A stretch of DNA of 37,043 nt from Purshia tridentata (lineage: Eukaryota > Streptophyta > Magnoliopsida > Rosales > Rosaceae): positions 1-37,043 of the forward strand of contig QANT01002948.1 of assembly GCA_003254885.1 (NCBI GenBank). Direction: 5' to 3'. The stretch's first letter is position 1; each line of letters opens with the position of its first letter. This document shows, one piece after another, positions 26,618-36,484 of the stretch. The notes below the pieces were generated by a model, which searched no databases, was not told where the DNA came from, and saw nothing but the letters and a program-made list of their open reading frames with translations. The position numbers were made by a program, and so were the translations under genes.

Positions 26618-27200
26618 TGTCACAACCCAGCAATTTTGGTGCAAAACCCATGAAAAATGAGGTTTTTCTACATAGGCCCAGCCCAAGTTCTAGAAAATTC
26701 CACAAAGTTCAAGAATTAAGGGTAAGGCCAATTTCTAGAGAACTCTTCAAAGTTCTAGCATATGGAAGTCTCTAGAACCATGTAAATAAATATCTAAGAA
26801 AGGTGTAGAACCTCCTAGAACATGGAATACTCTAGAAGTATTCTAGAAGCTTGTAGTAGATAAAAGAAAAGTGTAGAATATGGAGGATTCTAGAACCACC
26901 CTTAGATGGGTGACACTTGTATAATTTCTAGCCATTGGATTAACCTCCTCAAGCCTATAAATAGGAGGAGGCACCTCATTTGTAACCATCAAGCAAGTCT
27001 AAGCAATTCAAGCTATCAATACAAGTTCTCTACTTAGCTTTCTCAAAGTGTTCTCTTCTTGTCTTTCTCTCTCAAGGCGTTGTGTCTTAGGGGTTCGAGG
27101 AAACTCTCAAGCACATTGGAGGCTGACTTAGGTGACAAAAAGGGGAGTCGTCTAAGTGCCATCACGGTCATCTAGCAAGGGTAAGTCTAGGTGCGTGACA
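26618..27200 (+). repeat. 5' LTR
   Basis: This 583-bp LTR begins TGTCACAACCC and ends GTGACA. CTATAAATAG at 26955-26964 is a TATA box. Upstream, TTCTAGAAAATTC at 26688-26700 fits the three-module heat-shock element TTCnnGAAnnTTC. Compared with the 3' LTR it has an additional stretch of TCTAGAA-type repeats near 26810-26860 and lacks a short repeated CCAAGC segment. Confidence 0.93.
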
Positions 27201-27203
27201 AAG

Positions 27204-27217
27204 TGGTATCAGAGCCA
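27204..27217 (+). other. Primer-binding site (tRNA-Met type)
   Basis: TGGTATCAGAGCCA lies three bases after the 5' LTR. It matches the usual plant initiator tRNA-Met primer site of LTR retrotransposons and sets where minus-strand synthesis would begin. Confidence 0.9.
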
Positions 27218-27254
27218 AAGTTACGAAGGGGTTCGTGACTACGGAGAGAGAATA

Positions 27255-29016
27255 ATGTCGGAAGTGGAGAACGTTGTTGCTGAGATCGCTCCCAAGGTTG
27301 GGAAGAAGCGTGAGAAGTCAAGGGACATCATGTCTAGCTATGAGGCAAGGCTTGCCAAGATTGAGCTCGCTGTGGCTGGACATCATGTCTAGCTACGAGG
27401 CAAGGCTTGCCATGATTGAGCTCGCTGTGGCGGACTTTCGCAATGCTCTTGAGGAGATGCGAGAGGAAATCACAGAGGAGATCACCAAGGATGTCAAGGG
27501 TGACTTGCTAGCTACTATGAATGAGCTAGCACAACAACATGAGCAAGCTCGGGTGGAGCATGAGACTCATGTTAAGGAAGTTATGGAGACCCTCCAAGCT
27601 CAAGTCGAGGAAATGCGAGGCGATTGGGCTTTATGGAAGAGGGCCATGGCGAATGATGGGGCGCCTAACCATGGATCTCAGAAGGTCAAAACTCCTGAAC
27701 CTAAGACCTACAATGGGTCTAGGAGTGCTAGGGAGTTGGACAACTTTCTGTTCAATGTGGAGCAGTACTTCGAGGCAGTCTCTATCACGGATGAGAGGGC
27801 AAAAATTAGAGTGGCGACCATGTACCTCACCGACACGGCTACGCTATGGTGGAGGCGTCGACATGCCGACATCGAAAAAGGTACGTGCACTATCGATACT
27901 TGGGATCAATTTAAGAATGAATTAAAGAAACAGTTCTATCCCGAGAATTCTGAGCATCTAGCTAGGAAGAATCTTAAGCGGCTAAAGCACACGGGAAGTC
28001 TATGCGACTATGTCAAAGAATTCTCATCCCTCATGTTGGAAATCCCCGATATGGCGGACAAGGAGTTGTTGTTCAACTTCATAGATGGACTACAACCGTG
28101 GGCAGAACAAGAGTTGCATCGACAAGGTGTTCAAGACTTAGCTAGCGCGATGGCCGCAGCAGAGCAACTTGTTGAATTCAAGAAGAGCGATTCTTCCAAG
28201 TCCAAGCCCTCATCCTCCAAGAGTAGTTACCCCAAAGGTGGGGGAGACAAGGCCTCGAGCCACAAGGAAGGTACGTCCAAACCACCTTCTCATAAGAAAA
28301 CTTTTAAGAGTTTCGAGAAAGGGGACAAGGGTGGTAAGGACCACAAACCCCGTTCTGGATGTTTCCTTTGCGATGGGGATCATTGGGCTAGGGATTGCCC
28401 AAGGAGGAAAGCTTTGAGCGCACTCGCGACAAAGCTTGACGAGGAATGCCTTAGTGGGGATAACTCTAAGGTAGGATCACTACAACTTCTCAATGCTGCT
28501 AAGGGGCATAGGGAATTACCCAAGCAGCAAAACAAAGGTCTCATGTACTTGGACGTGAACATCAACAACAAGTTCACCCAAGCCATGGTAGACACCGGAG
28601 CCACGCACAACTTCATTTCCCTAGATGAAGCCAAGAAATTGGGACTTGAAGTGACCCAAGGAGGCGGGTGGCTGAAGGCCGTCAACTCAGAGGCCAAGGC
28701 CGTGCATGGCATTGCTCGTGGGGTAGACGTTCGCATTGGCGAATGGAGGGGTACCCTCGACTTATCTGTGGTACCAATGGATGGCTTCAAAGTTGTCTTC
28801 GGCATGGAGTTCTTGCGGAAGGGAAATGCTACTATCCTTCCCGCTTTGGATGCAATATGCCTGAATGGAGGAAGTCTTCCATGCCTAGTCTCTGCCAAAG
28901 CCGAGGCAAGGTCATCCAAAATATTGTCGGCCATGCAACTCTCTAAGGGATTAAAGAGGCATGAACCGACTTATTTAGCATTGCTGGTAGAAGAAGATGC
29001 TAATGATAGGGGCTAG
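27255..29016 (+). pseudogene. Retrotransposon gag-protease, frameshifted
   Basis: The structural polyprotein would start at ATG 27255. A 55-bp tandem duplication (27324-27378 repeated at 27379-27433, three mismatches) pushes the frame into a stop at 27390-27392. The remaining sequence is open in the +1 frame down to TAG at 29014-29016. That frame contains a coiled-coil N-terminal part, the gag capsid-like domain (ATLWWRRR region, about 27840), a Lys/Ser-rich linker, a CCHC zinc knuckle at 28360-28398 (C-x2-C-x4-H-x4-C) for RNA binding, and an aspartic protease with DTGA at 28591-28602. Gag would package the RNA and protease would cut the polyprotein. I describe it as found; no repaired version is given. 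Confidence 0.9.
27324..27433 (+). repeat. 55-bp tandem duplication in gag
   Basis: Both copies begin GACATCATGTCTAGCTA and contain GAGGCAAGGCTTGCCA and ATTGAGCTCGCTGTGGC. The offset is 55 bp, not a multiple of three, so it causes the gag frameshift. Confidence 0.92.
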
Positions 29017-30600
29017 CTGCCAAAGGATGTTTCTAGAGTCCTCAAGGAGTTCGAGGATTTGATGCCGCCAGAACTACCGAGAAGGTTGCCGCCTAGGAGG
29101 GAGGTGGACCATAAGATTGAGCTGGAACCGGGAGCCAAGCCGCCATCAATGTCTCCATACAGGATGGCACCACCAGAGTTGGAGGAACTAAGGAAACAAC
29201 TCAAAGAGCTATTGGATGCAGGATTCATACAACCATCGAAAGCTACTTATGGTGCTCCAGTATTGTTCCAGAAGAAGGCAGATGGGTCTCTTCGCCTATG
29301 CATTGACTATCGAGCTCTAAACAAGGTAACCATCAAGAACAAGTATCCTATTCCTCTGATAGCGGATCTCTTCGACCAATTGGGTGGAGCGAAGTATTTC
29401 TCTAAACTTGATTTGAGGTCGGGATACTACCAAGTCCGCATAGCCGAAGGAGACGAGGCCAAGACTACATGTGTGACCAGGTATGGTGCTTTTGAGTTCC
29501 TAGTAATGCCATTTAGTCTCACGAATGCACCAGCCACGTTTTGCACCTTGATGAACAAGTCATTCTACCCGTACTTGGACAAGTTCGTGGTAGTATACTT
29601 GGATGATATAGTGGTTTATAGCAAAACGTTGGAGGAGCACATCGAGCATCTAAGGAAAGTGTTCCAAGTATTGAGGGAAAACCAGTTGTATGTGAAGCTG
29701 GAGAAGTGTTCTTTCGCCTTACAAGAGGTGAACTTCTTGGGACACAAGATCAGCCAAGGGGTTATCAAGATGGACGAGAAGAAAGTCCAAGCCATCCGAG
29801 ACTGGGAGGCGCCAACCAAGGTAACGGAGTTACGGTCATTCCTTGGGTTGGTAAATTACTATAGGCGGTTCATCAAGGGATACTCAGGGCGAGCATCACC
29901 ACTTACAGATCTTCTAAAGAAGAAGTCTACTTGGCAGTGGACTGAGAAGTGCCAGCAGGCTTTCAAGGATCTGAAGGAGGCAGTGACAAAGGGTCCTGTA
30001 CTTAGCTTGCCAGATTATAGCAAGCCATTCGAGGTACACACTGATGCATCCGACTTCGCTATAGGAGGAGTTCTCGTGCAAGATGGACACCCTATAGCCT
30101 ACGAGAGTCGAAAGCTAAACGACACAGAGAGGCGATACACAGTGCAAGAGAAGGAGATGACAGCCATCATTCACTGCCTAAGGACGTGGAGGCACTACTT
30201 GCTGGGGTCTAGATTCGTGGTGAAGACAGACAACGTAGCTACTAGCTACTTTCAGACCCAGAAGAAGCTGAGTCCTAAGCAAGCACGGTGGCAAGATTTC
30301 CTGGCAGAGTTCGACATGGTCCTCGAATACAAGCCAGGAAGAACCAACCATGTGGCAGATGCACTGAGTCGCAAGGCCGAGCTAGCTTCCACGAAGCTTG
30401 AAATGCTCAACTCTCTGAGTCAACTTCAGAGTACACTCCTTGGTAGGATCAAGGAGGGGCTAAGTCGTGACCATATCGCAAAGCAGCTCATAAATGTGGT
30501 CAAGGAAGGGAAAACTCGACGCTTCTGGCTTAAGGATGGGTTGCTCTATGCCCAAGGAAATAGATTGTATGTGCCTAAATGGAGCAACTTAAGGAGGCGA
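29017..30600 (+). pseudogene. Retrotransposon RT and RNase H (pol), integrase lost
   Basis: This is in the same frame as the protease but separated from it by the TAG at 29014-29016. Reverse transcriptase runs from about 29230 with the YLDD catalytic box at 29596-29607. RNase H follows (about 30020-30380) with HTDASDF, EKEM and KTDN active-site segments. The linker continues to about 30595, where integrase should begin with its HHCC zinc finger. The frame instead jumps straight into chromodomain sequence and ends at 30652-30654 in the wrong frame. RT and RNase H themselves look intact, so the deletion and the stop are the main lesions. Confidence 0.92.
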
Positions 30601-30772
30601 GCTGGGAACGTGAAGATCTACTGTGGCATCAACCTTATACCGAGTATCTGGTAAAATGGAAGGATTTGCCAGAGACTGAGGTGAGCTGGGAACGTGAAGA
30701 TCTACTGTGGCAATTCCCTGAGCACATACGGAAGTTCAAAGAGGAGGACTCGACGAGGGCGTCGACCGCATA
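30594..30772 (+). pseudogene. Chromodomain remnant with duplicated tail
   Basis: In a frame two bases off the RT frame, sequence reads [10 protein letters not shown], then [14 protein letters not shown], then [19 protein letters not shown], ending TAG at 30771-30773. The second part matches the chromodomain that ends chromovirus integrases and can guide insertion to chromatin. The SWEREDLLW part is present twice at an offset of 84 bp (about 30594-30627 and 30678-30711). The integrase core that should precede it is missing. Confidence 0.85.
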
Positions 30773-30784
30773 GGTGGGGGAGAG
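30772..30784 (+). other. Polypurine tract
   Basis: AGGTGGGGGAGAG sits directly before the 3' LTR, the expected place for the plus-strand primer. Confidence 0.85.
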
Positions 30785-31331
30785 TGTCATAACCCAGCAA
30801 TTTTGGTGCAAAGCCCATGAAAGATGAGGTTTTTCTACATAGGCCCAGCCCAAGTTCTAGAGAGTTCCACCAAGTTCAAGAATTAAGGACAAGGCCAATT
30901 TCTAGAGAACTCTTCAAAGTTCTAGCATATGGAAGTCTCTAGAACCATTCTAGAGAAATGTAGATAAATATCTAAGAAATGTGTAGAATATGGAAAATTC
31001 TAGAACCACCCTTAGATGGGTGACACTTGTGTAGTTTCTAACCATTGGATTAACCTCCTCAAAGCCTATAAATAGGAGGGGGCACCTCATTTGTAACCAT
31101 CCAAGCTAATCCAAGCGGATCCAAGCAAGTCTAAGCAATTCAAGCTATCAATACAAGTTCTCTACTTAGCTTTCTCAAAGTGTTCTCTTCTTGTCTTTCT
31201 CTCTCAAGGCGTTGTGTCTTTGGAGTTCGAGGAAACTCTCAAGCACATTGGAGGCTGACTTAGGTGACGAAAAGGGAGTCGTCTAAGTGCCATCACGGTC
31301 ATCTAGCAAGGGTAAGTCTAGGTGCGTGACA
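30785..31331 (+). repeat. 3' LTR
   Basis: This 547-bp LTR begins TGTCATAACCC and ends GTGACA. TATAAATA is at 31067-31074. GAAAATTCTAGAA at 30993-31005 is another three-module heat-shock element pattern, about 60 bp upstream of the TATA box. It has a segment near 31100-31125 with repeated ATCCAAGC units that is absent from the 5' LTR. Confidence 0.93.
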
Positions 31332-31440
31332 AGGTGCTCCTATGCCAATATTTTTGTACATGAATTTGGACAGCTTTTGGGACATTACTAAAGCTTTTGG
31401 TTTTGTAAAGGTCTTCACAAGCCGGTTTAGGCAATATTAC

Positions 31441-31680
31441 CTTAATTTTTAGGCTGGAGGTTAAGTTTAGAGAAAACAAAACTGTGTTTATTTGTTGGAT
31501 ATTGTACTGTAATCCCTTTTTAGGCACTTTAAATGTTATTGGTGTTTAGAATTAATATGTTCTTACGCTGGTGGTTATGTTTAGACTTTTATAAAACAAA
31601 ACTGTGTTTATTTGTTGGATATTGTACTATAATCTCTTTTTGGGTACTTTGAATGTTATTGATGCTTGGAATATGGAATA
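31441..31680. repeat. 120-bp tandem duplication
   Basis: AAAACAAAACTGTGTTTATT and TTGTTGGATATTGTACT occur twice at an offset of exactly 120 bp (31473 and 31593), with similar flanks (GGCTGGAGGTTAAG versus CGCTGGTGGTTATG). Confidence 0.88.
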
Positions 31681-31699
31681 TATGGGGATGAAAGATTTT

Positions 31700-32200
31700 A
31701 TACTTGCACAAATTTCAGGTTATTTCAAATCACATACACAATTAATATTGTATGTTCAATTTATTGATATTCCTTTTAGGTGAAAAAAAACTGATATCTA
31801 CCATGCATTCCAATTCCCGTTTTTAATTAAACCTGAAATAATAAACAATATCAATTTTGGTCTAAAAACTAGAATGTTATAATTTGATTCAAAACTTTTA
31901 GGAGATAGACCTATTAATTCCTAATCAATAGGAGTAAGGAGTAGTTATTTCTATTTGGAAGCAGACTTATAAGAACTGCTTGTTTATTTCAGAAAACTTA
32001 TAAGAAATGGAGAACAAAAGGTAAAAGAAGCTTAATTAGATTGGCGTTTATAAACAAGTTAGGCTATTCTAAAATAGAAAAATAAAAATAAAATATGGAT
32101 TTAAGCCGTAGCTTTTAATGGTTTAAATCTCATACTTGTTGAAAACCTTAAAATTTCAATTTTTGATAACGGAATATTTTAAACCATTAGTTTGTTAATG
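31700..32200. other. AT-rich stretch, nothing recognised
   Basis: No gene, RNA or bounded repeat is visible between the two tandem duplications. Confidence 0.4.
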
Positions 32201-32210
32201 GTTTTAAATA

Positions 32211-32354
32211 ATTAAATTATATAATTTACTATATAATATAATTATAATTAATTAAATTTTTATTGAATCTATAAGATCCTTAATTAAATTATATAATTTA
32301 CTATATAATATAATTCTAATTAATTAAATTTTTATTGAATCTATAAGATCCTCC
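32211..32354. repeat. 72-bp tandem duplication
   Basis: Two nearly identical 72-bp units contain ATTAAATTATATAATTTACT and end TCTATAAGATCCT. Only one or two bases differ, so this is recent or recently homogenised. Confidence 0.9.
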
Positions 32355-32515
32355 TGGATCATAATATTTTCATATCAAATTCTATCTCACTCCTGATATT
32401 TATACTTTGATTATAATTTTACTCTCTGTCAGACTACCAAGTTGCTGCATCTTGTTTATTTTGCAATTTGTAATTTGAAATTTTCTTCCCATGCATTTCA
32501 TAATGGGATTTGTAT

Positions 32516-32612
32516 CCTCTTCTAAGCACTCTAATCTCCTAATTTTACTAACCTTTAAATTATAGAGTGACACGTGTCTTTTATAACATCTTATGGTTCT
32601 CATTCATTTAAG
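32516..32612. repeat. Inverted repeat, left copy
   Basis: TAAGCACTCTAATCTCCT, GAGTGACACGTGTCTTTTAT and AACATCTTATGGTTCTCATT reappear in reverse complement at 35493-35586. The pair could be the two ends of one 3.07-kb element or two separate MITE copies in opposite orientation. Confidence 0.8.
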
Positions 32613-33002
32613 CTATAATCACAAAATTAAAATAATTTCTAACCACATAATAAACATAATAAAAATAAAAAAACACGAAAACATAAGCCCAAATTATTGA
32701 TCTGTTACTTACTACACCAATTAATTGACAAATAATTTTACCCACTGAAAATAAACCCCAAATTAAGTATGCCTCTTTTAATCCAAATCATATATATTTT
32801 CTCTATGATCTTAATCTTGTTCTATGTTTCTTCATATGATTTTCTAACATCAGAAACATCAAAATATCAAAACCAAAATGAAAGGAAGTAGCCATGGCAT
32901 CATTTTCTTTGAGATAAACTTCATCTCGATTTGCCAATCATCACTATATATATATATATATTTAAAATATAGACGGTTCAGATTGTTGAAAAAAAATGGT
33001 AA

Positions 33003-33060
33003 TAGGCCCCATGAGGTATCCTACAAATAACCTTATTTGTAGGATCCTACATTGGAGCCT
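33003..33060. repeat. Small imperfect hairpin
   Basis: ATCCTACAAATAA and TTATTTGTAGGAT form a perfect 13-bp stem around CC at 33018-33045. The arms continue with imperfect pairing through AGGCCCCAT and TTGGAGCCT. TATATA runs flank the structure on both sides (32946-32960 and about 33066-33076). It is too small for a typical plant miRNA precursor. Confidence 0.75.
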
Positions 33061-33469
33061 CCCTGTATATATATATCTCTCCTTATTCTCTCATCTGTTA
33101 TGGAAGTTGAAGGATCCAGGCCAGCCTCTTGCATTCTCTTTTTTTCATTCAATCAAAAACTTTATGATAGTTGAAGAGTATTTCAATCCCAATAAAAGAG
33201 GGATTTGTCACTCTTAATCAGCTTTCCTAATTAAATGAAAAGTTGATGTTGGCTGAAAATCTAATTTACTTTCTATTTTTTTAATTATTGAATTATTTTG
33301 ATTTAGTAATTATGGCTCTAAATAAAGAGATAATTATCAATACACCCATTTTGAGTTATCTTCTTCCTAGATAGTCCATTTTCTTATTGGGTTTCTTAAT
33401 TAACATGTCCACTTAGTTTTGTTTCGGCCCACTTTTTATTTTCTCCGGTCCACTTAATTTTCTCCATCT

Positions 33470-34800
33470 ATCTCCCATTTGTCTTTCCGTCTATCTCACC
33501 ATTCTCTCATTTCTCTATCTTCTCTTTCTTCACCGTCCCTCTCTTTCTCTTCTCGATGCATCGCCGTCCGGCCATGGATGGGGGCGAAACCCACCTCCGC
33601 GTGCTCGCATCTTTATTCTCTTCCTTCTCATGGTCTTCGATCGTCCATCCACCCAATGACGGTGGCAGATCGACACTGAGAAGCCAACAACTTTCCGGCC
33701 GTTTTCCGACTCGGCCCAGGTCCGGCTCGACTTGATACGGCCAGGTTTCTGATTCTTGTTCAGTAAGCATTATTCCAAAAACAACACCAGTCGAGTTTGC
33801 TATCTCCCTGTTTCTCCCATCTTCTTCCTTCTCGAGCTCCCCAGTCGCTCCAGGTATCTCTGTTCTCTGCATCTAATTTTCTAATTTCATGGCTTTTCGT
33901 TTATTACTCTTTCTATCTCTATCTCTCCTCAATTGAATCCTTTTTTATTTTATGTTTGGGATTTTTAAATTTGTTCCTGTTACTTTGGCATAGAAACTTG
34001 TTTTGCTTTTGGGTTTTGCTTAATCGGCATTTCGATTGTTAATTTTGTTTGCTATTCATTCTGCTTGCTAGATTGTGTGTGTGAGAATTGAGTTTGGTCT
34101 GAAACTAGGATAACGTTCATTTGACTTTCTACTTCCAGCGCATGTTTACTAGTTCCCAAGTGGGTCTGAAGTTGAATAAAGTTCAAAGGAGTTGCATATG
34201 TTTTGGAGCTATCAGAAGAAATGGGTCCTAATTTTAGTGTTGAAGATTTACAAAATATATGTTGTCTTCTTGAACATCTGTTGTCTTCTTGAATATAGAA
34301 GAAGTAAAGCTTATATTAAAGTTATGTATTCTAGAAAGTTTAGGGAGTCTAATAGTTATGGTTTTACATCTATATAAGTCATGTAATCTGTCATTTGGGG
34401 GTAATGAACAGTATTCCAAATATTACAATTGTCTTGTGAGTGATTCACAATTCTATTGGTTTTTTTTTAAAGTTCAAGAATTCATGTATGGTCAAATTGA
34501 TAGAGAAAGGTTCACTACATGTATGGTCTAATTAGTATTATTTGAGGGGATTGAATTGGGTTTGTACTGCACTAAACTTCAATGCGCAATTCTAGTAGAA
34601 GAAAGGGGCAAAGTCTACCCTTTTATAAAAAGCAGAAGCCTTTGTGTGTCTTATTAAATACTATTTTAGGTTTGGGAGTAGGGAGAGGTTTGTATTAATG
34701 ATTGGACCTTCATGAATCATATCATCTTTAAACTAATTTTATTTAGTTTTCTTAATTTTTTTTCAGGTTCCACAACTTGCCATTGATGCCAATTTATGAG
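33470..34800 (+). other. Transcript-like segment inside the inverted repeats
   Basis: A pyrimidine-rich stretch (33470-33560) is followed by a GC-richer part (33560-33860), a possible donor CCAG|GTATCT at 33854 and a possible acceptor TTTTTTTTCAG at 34768. This resembles a 5' exon and long intron, but no protein of note is encoded on either strand. It could be a non-coding transcript, a gene fragment captured by a transposon, or chance. Confidence 0.3.
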
Positions 34801-35056
34801 GTGTTCGGTCTAGTGTTCCTAATGTCTCCAAGATTATGATTCTTAAGATTTTTGAGATGTAAAGTATTATGCTTTGATTAGTATGTTTGTTTCTAATAGA
34901 TCAGTGTATTTTTTGGCGGCTTTGGCTCTCTCTCTCTATATGGATATGTGACAATGCATTGCTGGGATCAATGTTGTGTGTATAAGCATGTTTTAGTTTG
35001 TAGGCATTGGATTGTAAGTAACAATACTTGATTGTTATTGTCCCACCTTAACAATT

Positions 35057-35220
35057 GACAGTAACAATAAGGTGATTATTACTTAAGGTGATTGTTACTA
35101 TCGAGAATTGTTACTGCTTGACAGTAATAATAAGGTGATTGTTACTGTTCAACTGTAACAATAAGGTGATTGTTATTACCCAACAGTAACAATAAGGTAA
35201 TTGTTACTGTTCGATAATAA
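35057..35220. repeat. 31-bp minisatellite of self-complementary units
   Basis: Variants of CAGTAACAATAAGGTGATTG followed by TTACTGTTCAA recur; GGTGATT or its variants start at 35071, 35134, 35165 and 35196, a period of 31 or its double. Each unit is nearly its own reverse complement, so single strands could fold into successive hairpins. Confidence 0.85.
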
Positions 35221-35337
35221 CAATTTTTTAGATATGAAAAAAAAAAATGAGCTTTTACGCTATTTTTGATGTGTTCATACAAAAAAAAAATGAAAAATTT
35301 GTATAAGTTGTTTTTTTAAAAAGTTTTTTTCAAAGTG

Positions 35338-35368
35338 AGAATTGTTACTGTTTAACAGTAACAATTCT
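35338..35368. repeat. Perfect 31-bp palindrome
   Basis: AGAATTGTTACTGTT, one T, then AACAGTAACAATTCT: two perfect 15-bp arms. It has the same length and core as the minisatellite unit upstream and is followed by a GTACTGTAGCA direct repeat. Confidence 0.93.
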
Positions 35369-35492
35369 TAAAGGTACTGTAGCAGTACTGTAGCGCATGG
35401 TTTTTAAAAACTGGACCAGCTAGGAATTGGGCTTCCGCATTTGGGCTTTATAAACAGTACTTTTGTCCAAATGGACTTATAAAAAAAACCCC

Positions 35493-35586
35493 TAAATGAA
35501 TGAGAATCATAAGATGTTATAAAAGACATATGTCACTCTATAATTAAAAGATTAGTAAGGTGAGGAGATTAGAGTGCTTAGGAGAG
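35493..35586. repeat. Inverted repeat, right copy
   Basis: Reverse complement of 32516-32612 with scattered differences (for example ATATGTC for ACGTGTC). The stem would be about 95 bp. Confidence 0.8.
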
Positions 35587-35894
35587 ATGAGTCTTGTGTG
35601 TAGGAAGGCTTTTATTATGTACACAATTGAACTGAATACTTGAGTTTGGTTTGATTGCTATTTTATATGTTTGAGAGTCTGGTTACACACATAATCCATA
35701 GTTTTATATGTTTTGACCTGGTTTGATTGTTAGAATTGGATTGTTGAGGATAAAAACAAATTCATGTGTATTTAAGGAAAAAATTTCTAACTTGAATGAA
35801 AAATATGAGAATAAAATGAATAAATTATAAATAAAACTTATCACTTACTATCTCCTCAAAATAATGAGGATTAGCAAGAATAACATTCCTGTTA

Positions 35895-36480
35895 GGGGTG
35901 GGCACGACATGGTTCAGCTCAGTTCACCCTCTACACTGTGCACCGCACCAGAAGACTTTCTCCGGTCTGGTTCGGTGCTTAATGCTGGAAAAAATGGAAA
36001 AAAACCAAACTAGACCAGACCTATAGGGTTCCAGTTTGGTCCGTGTCTTTTCCAACGCAGAGAGGTGGAGAGCAGAGGGAAAGAGAGGTGGCAAGATAGT
36101 GGGCCAAAGAGGCTCGCGACTTGATCTGGGATCGATTTGGGGAGGCGGAGACCAGAGGGAGAAAGGGGAGGAGGAGGCGAGTAAGATGAGGCCGGCCTCG
36201 TCGCCAGCTATCACCAGAGGGCAGAGATCGGAGAGAGAGCTAGAGAGAAAGCCATGGGGAGGAGAGAAAAGAGATCTAGGAGAGAGAAACCCATGGGGAG
36301 GGAGAGGAGGAAGAGAGAAAGAGTTTGGTGGTGGTCTCGCTGCCTACCTCGCCGGCGTCACGCTAGATTAGGGAGAGATGATGTCGCGAGAGGGAGGAGA
36401 GAGAATAGAGGAGATGAGACAGAGAGAGAGTGAGAATGAGAGGAAAGAAAGAGACTCAGAGACAAAAAAAAGGGTTTGAC
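35895..36480 (+). mobile_element. hAT-like MITE 5' end with purine-rich body
   Basis: It starts TAGGGGTGGGCACGACATGG, the plant hAT MITE terminus, then GGTTCGGTGC and CCAGTTTGGTCC phrases, then a GC- and purine-rich body (GAGAGAGA, GGGGAGGAGG). Overlapping frames on both strands in this body are low-complexity and not genes. The right terminus was not found. Confidence 0.4.
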
Positions 36481-36484
36481 TATG

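Larger units (their letters stand above)
26618..31331 (+). mobile_element. Defective Ty3/gypsy chromovirus LTR retrotransposon
   Basis: The 4.7-kb element has two LTRs starting TGTCAYAACCCAGC and ending GTGCGTGACA, a tRNA-Met-type primer site, gag-protease, RT-RNase H, a chromodomain remnant and a polypurine tract. The C-terminal chromodomain places it among chromoviruses; the lineage is unresolved. It is clearly inactive: gag is frameshifted, a stop lies between protease and RT, and the integrase zinc finger and catalytic core are absent. The five bases on each side (CACAA and AGGTG) do not match, so no target duplication is left. The LTRs differ by several indels, so the copy is old, recombinant or both. 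Base composition is much GC-richer than the flanks. Confidence 0.95.

Noticed and set aside
33003..33060. microRNA precursor
   Set aside because: Stem too short with a two-base loop; plant precursors normally have longer foldbacks and a 21-nt duplex with few mismatches.
33507..33872. Reverse-strand frame of 121 codons
   Set aside because: It is the complement of a pyrimidine-rich leader-like stretch; Lys/Glu-rich content follows from that bias.
35924..36371. Opposed frames of about 100 codons
   Set aside because: Low-complexity purine-rich MITE body; both strands are open because of composition.
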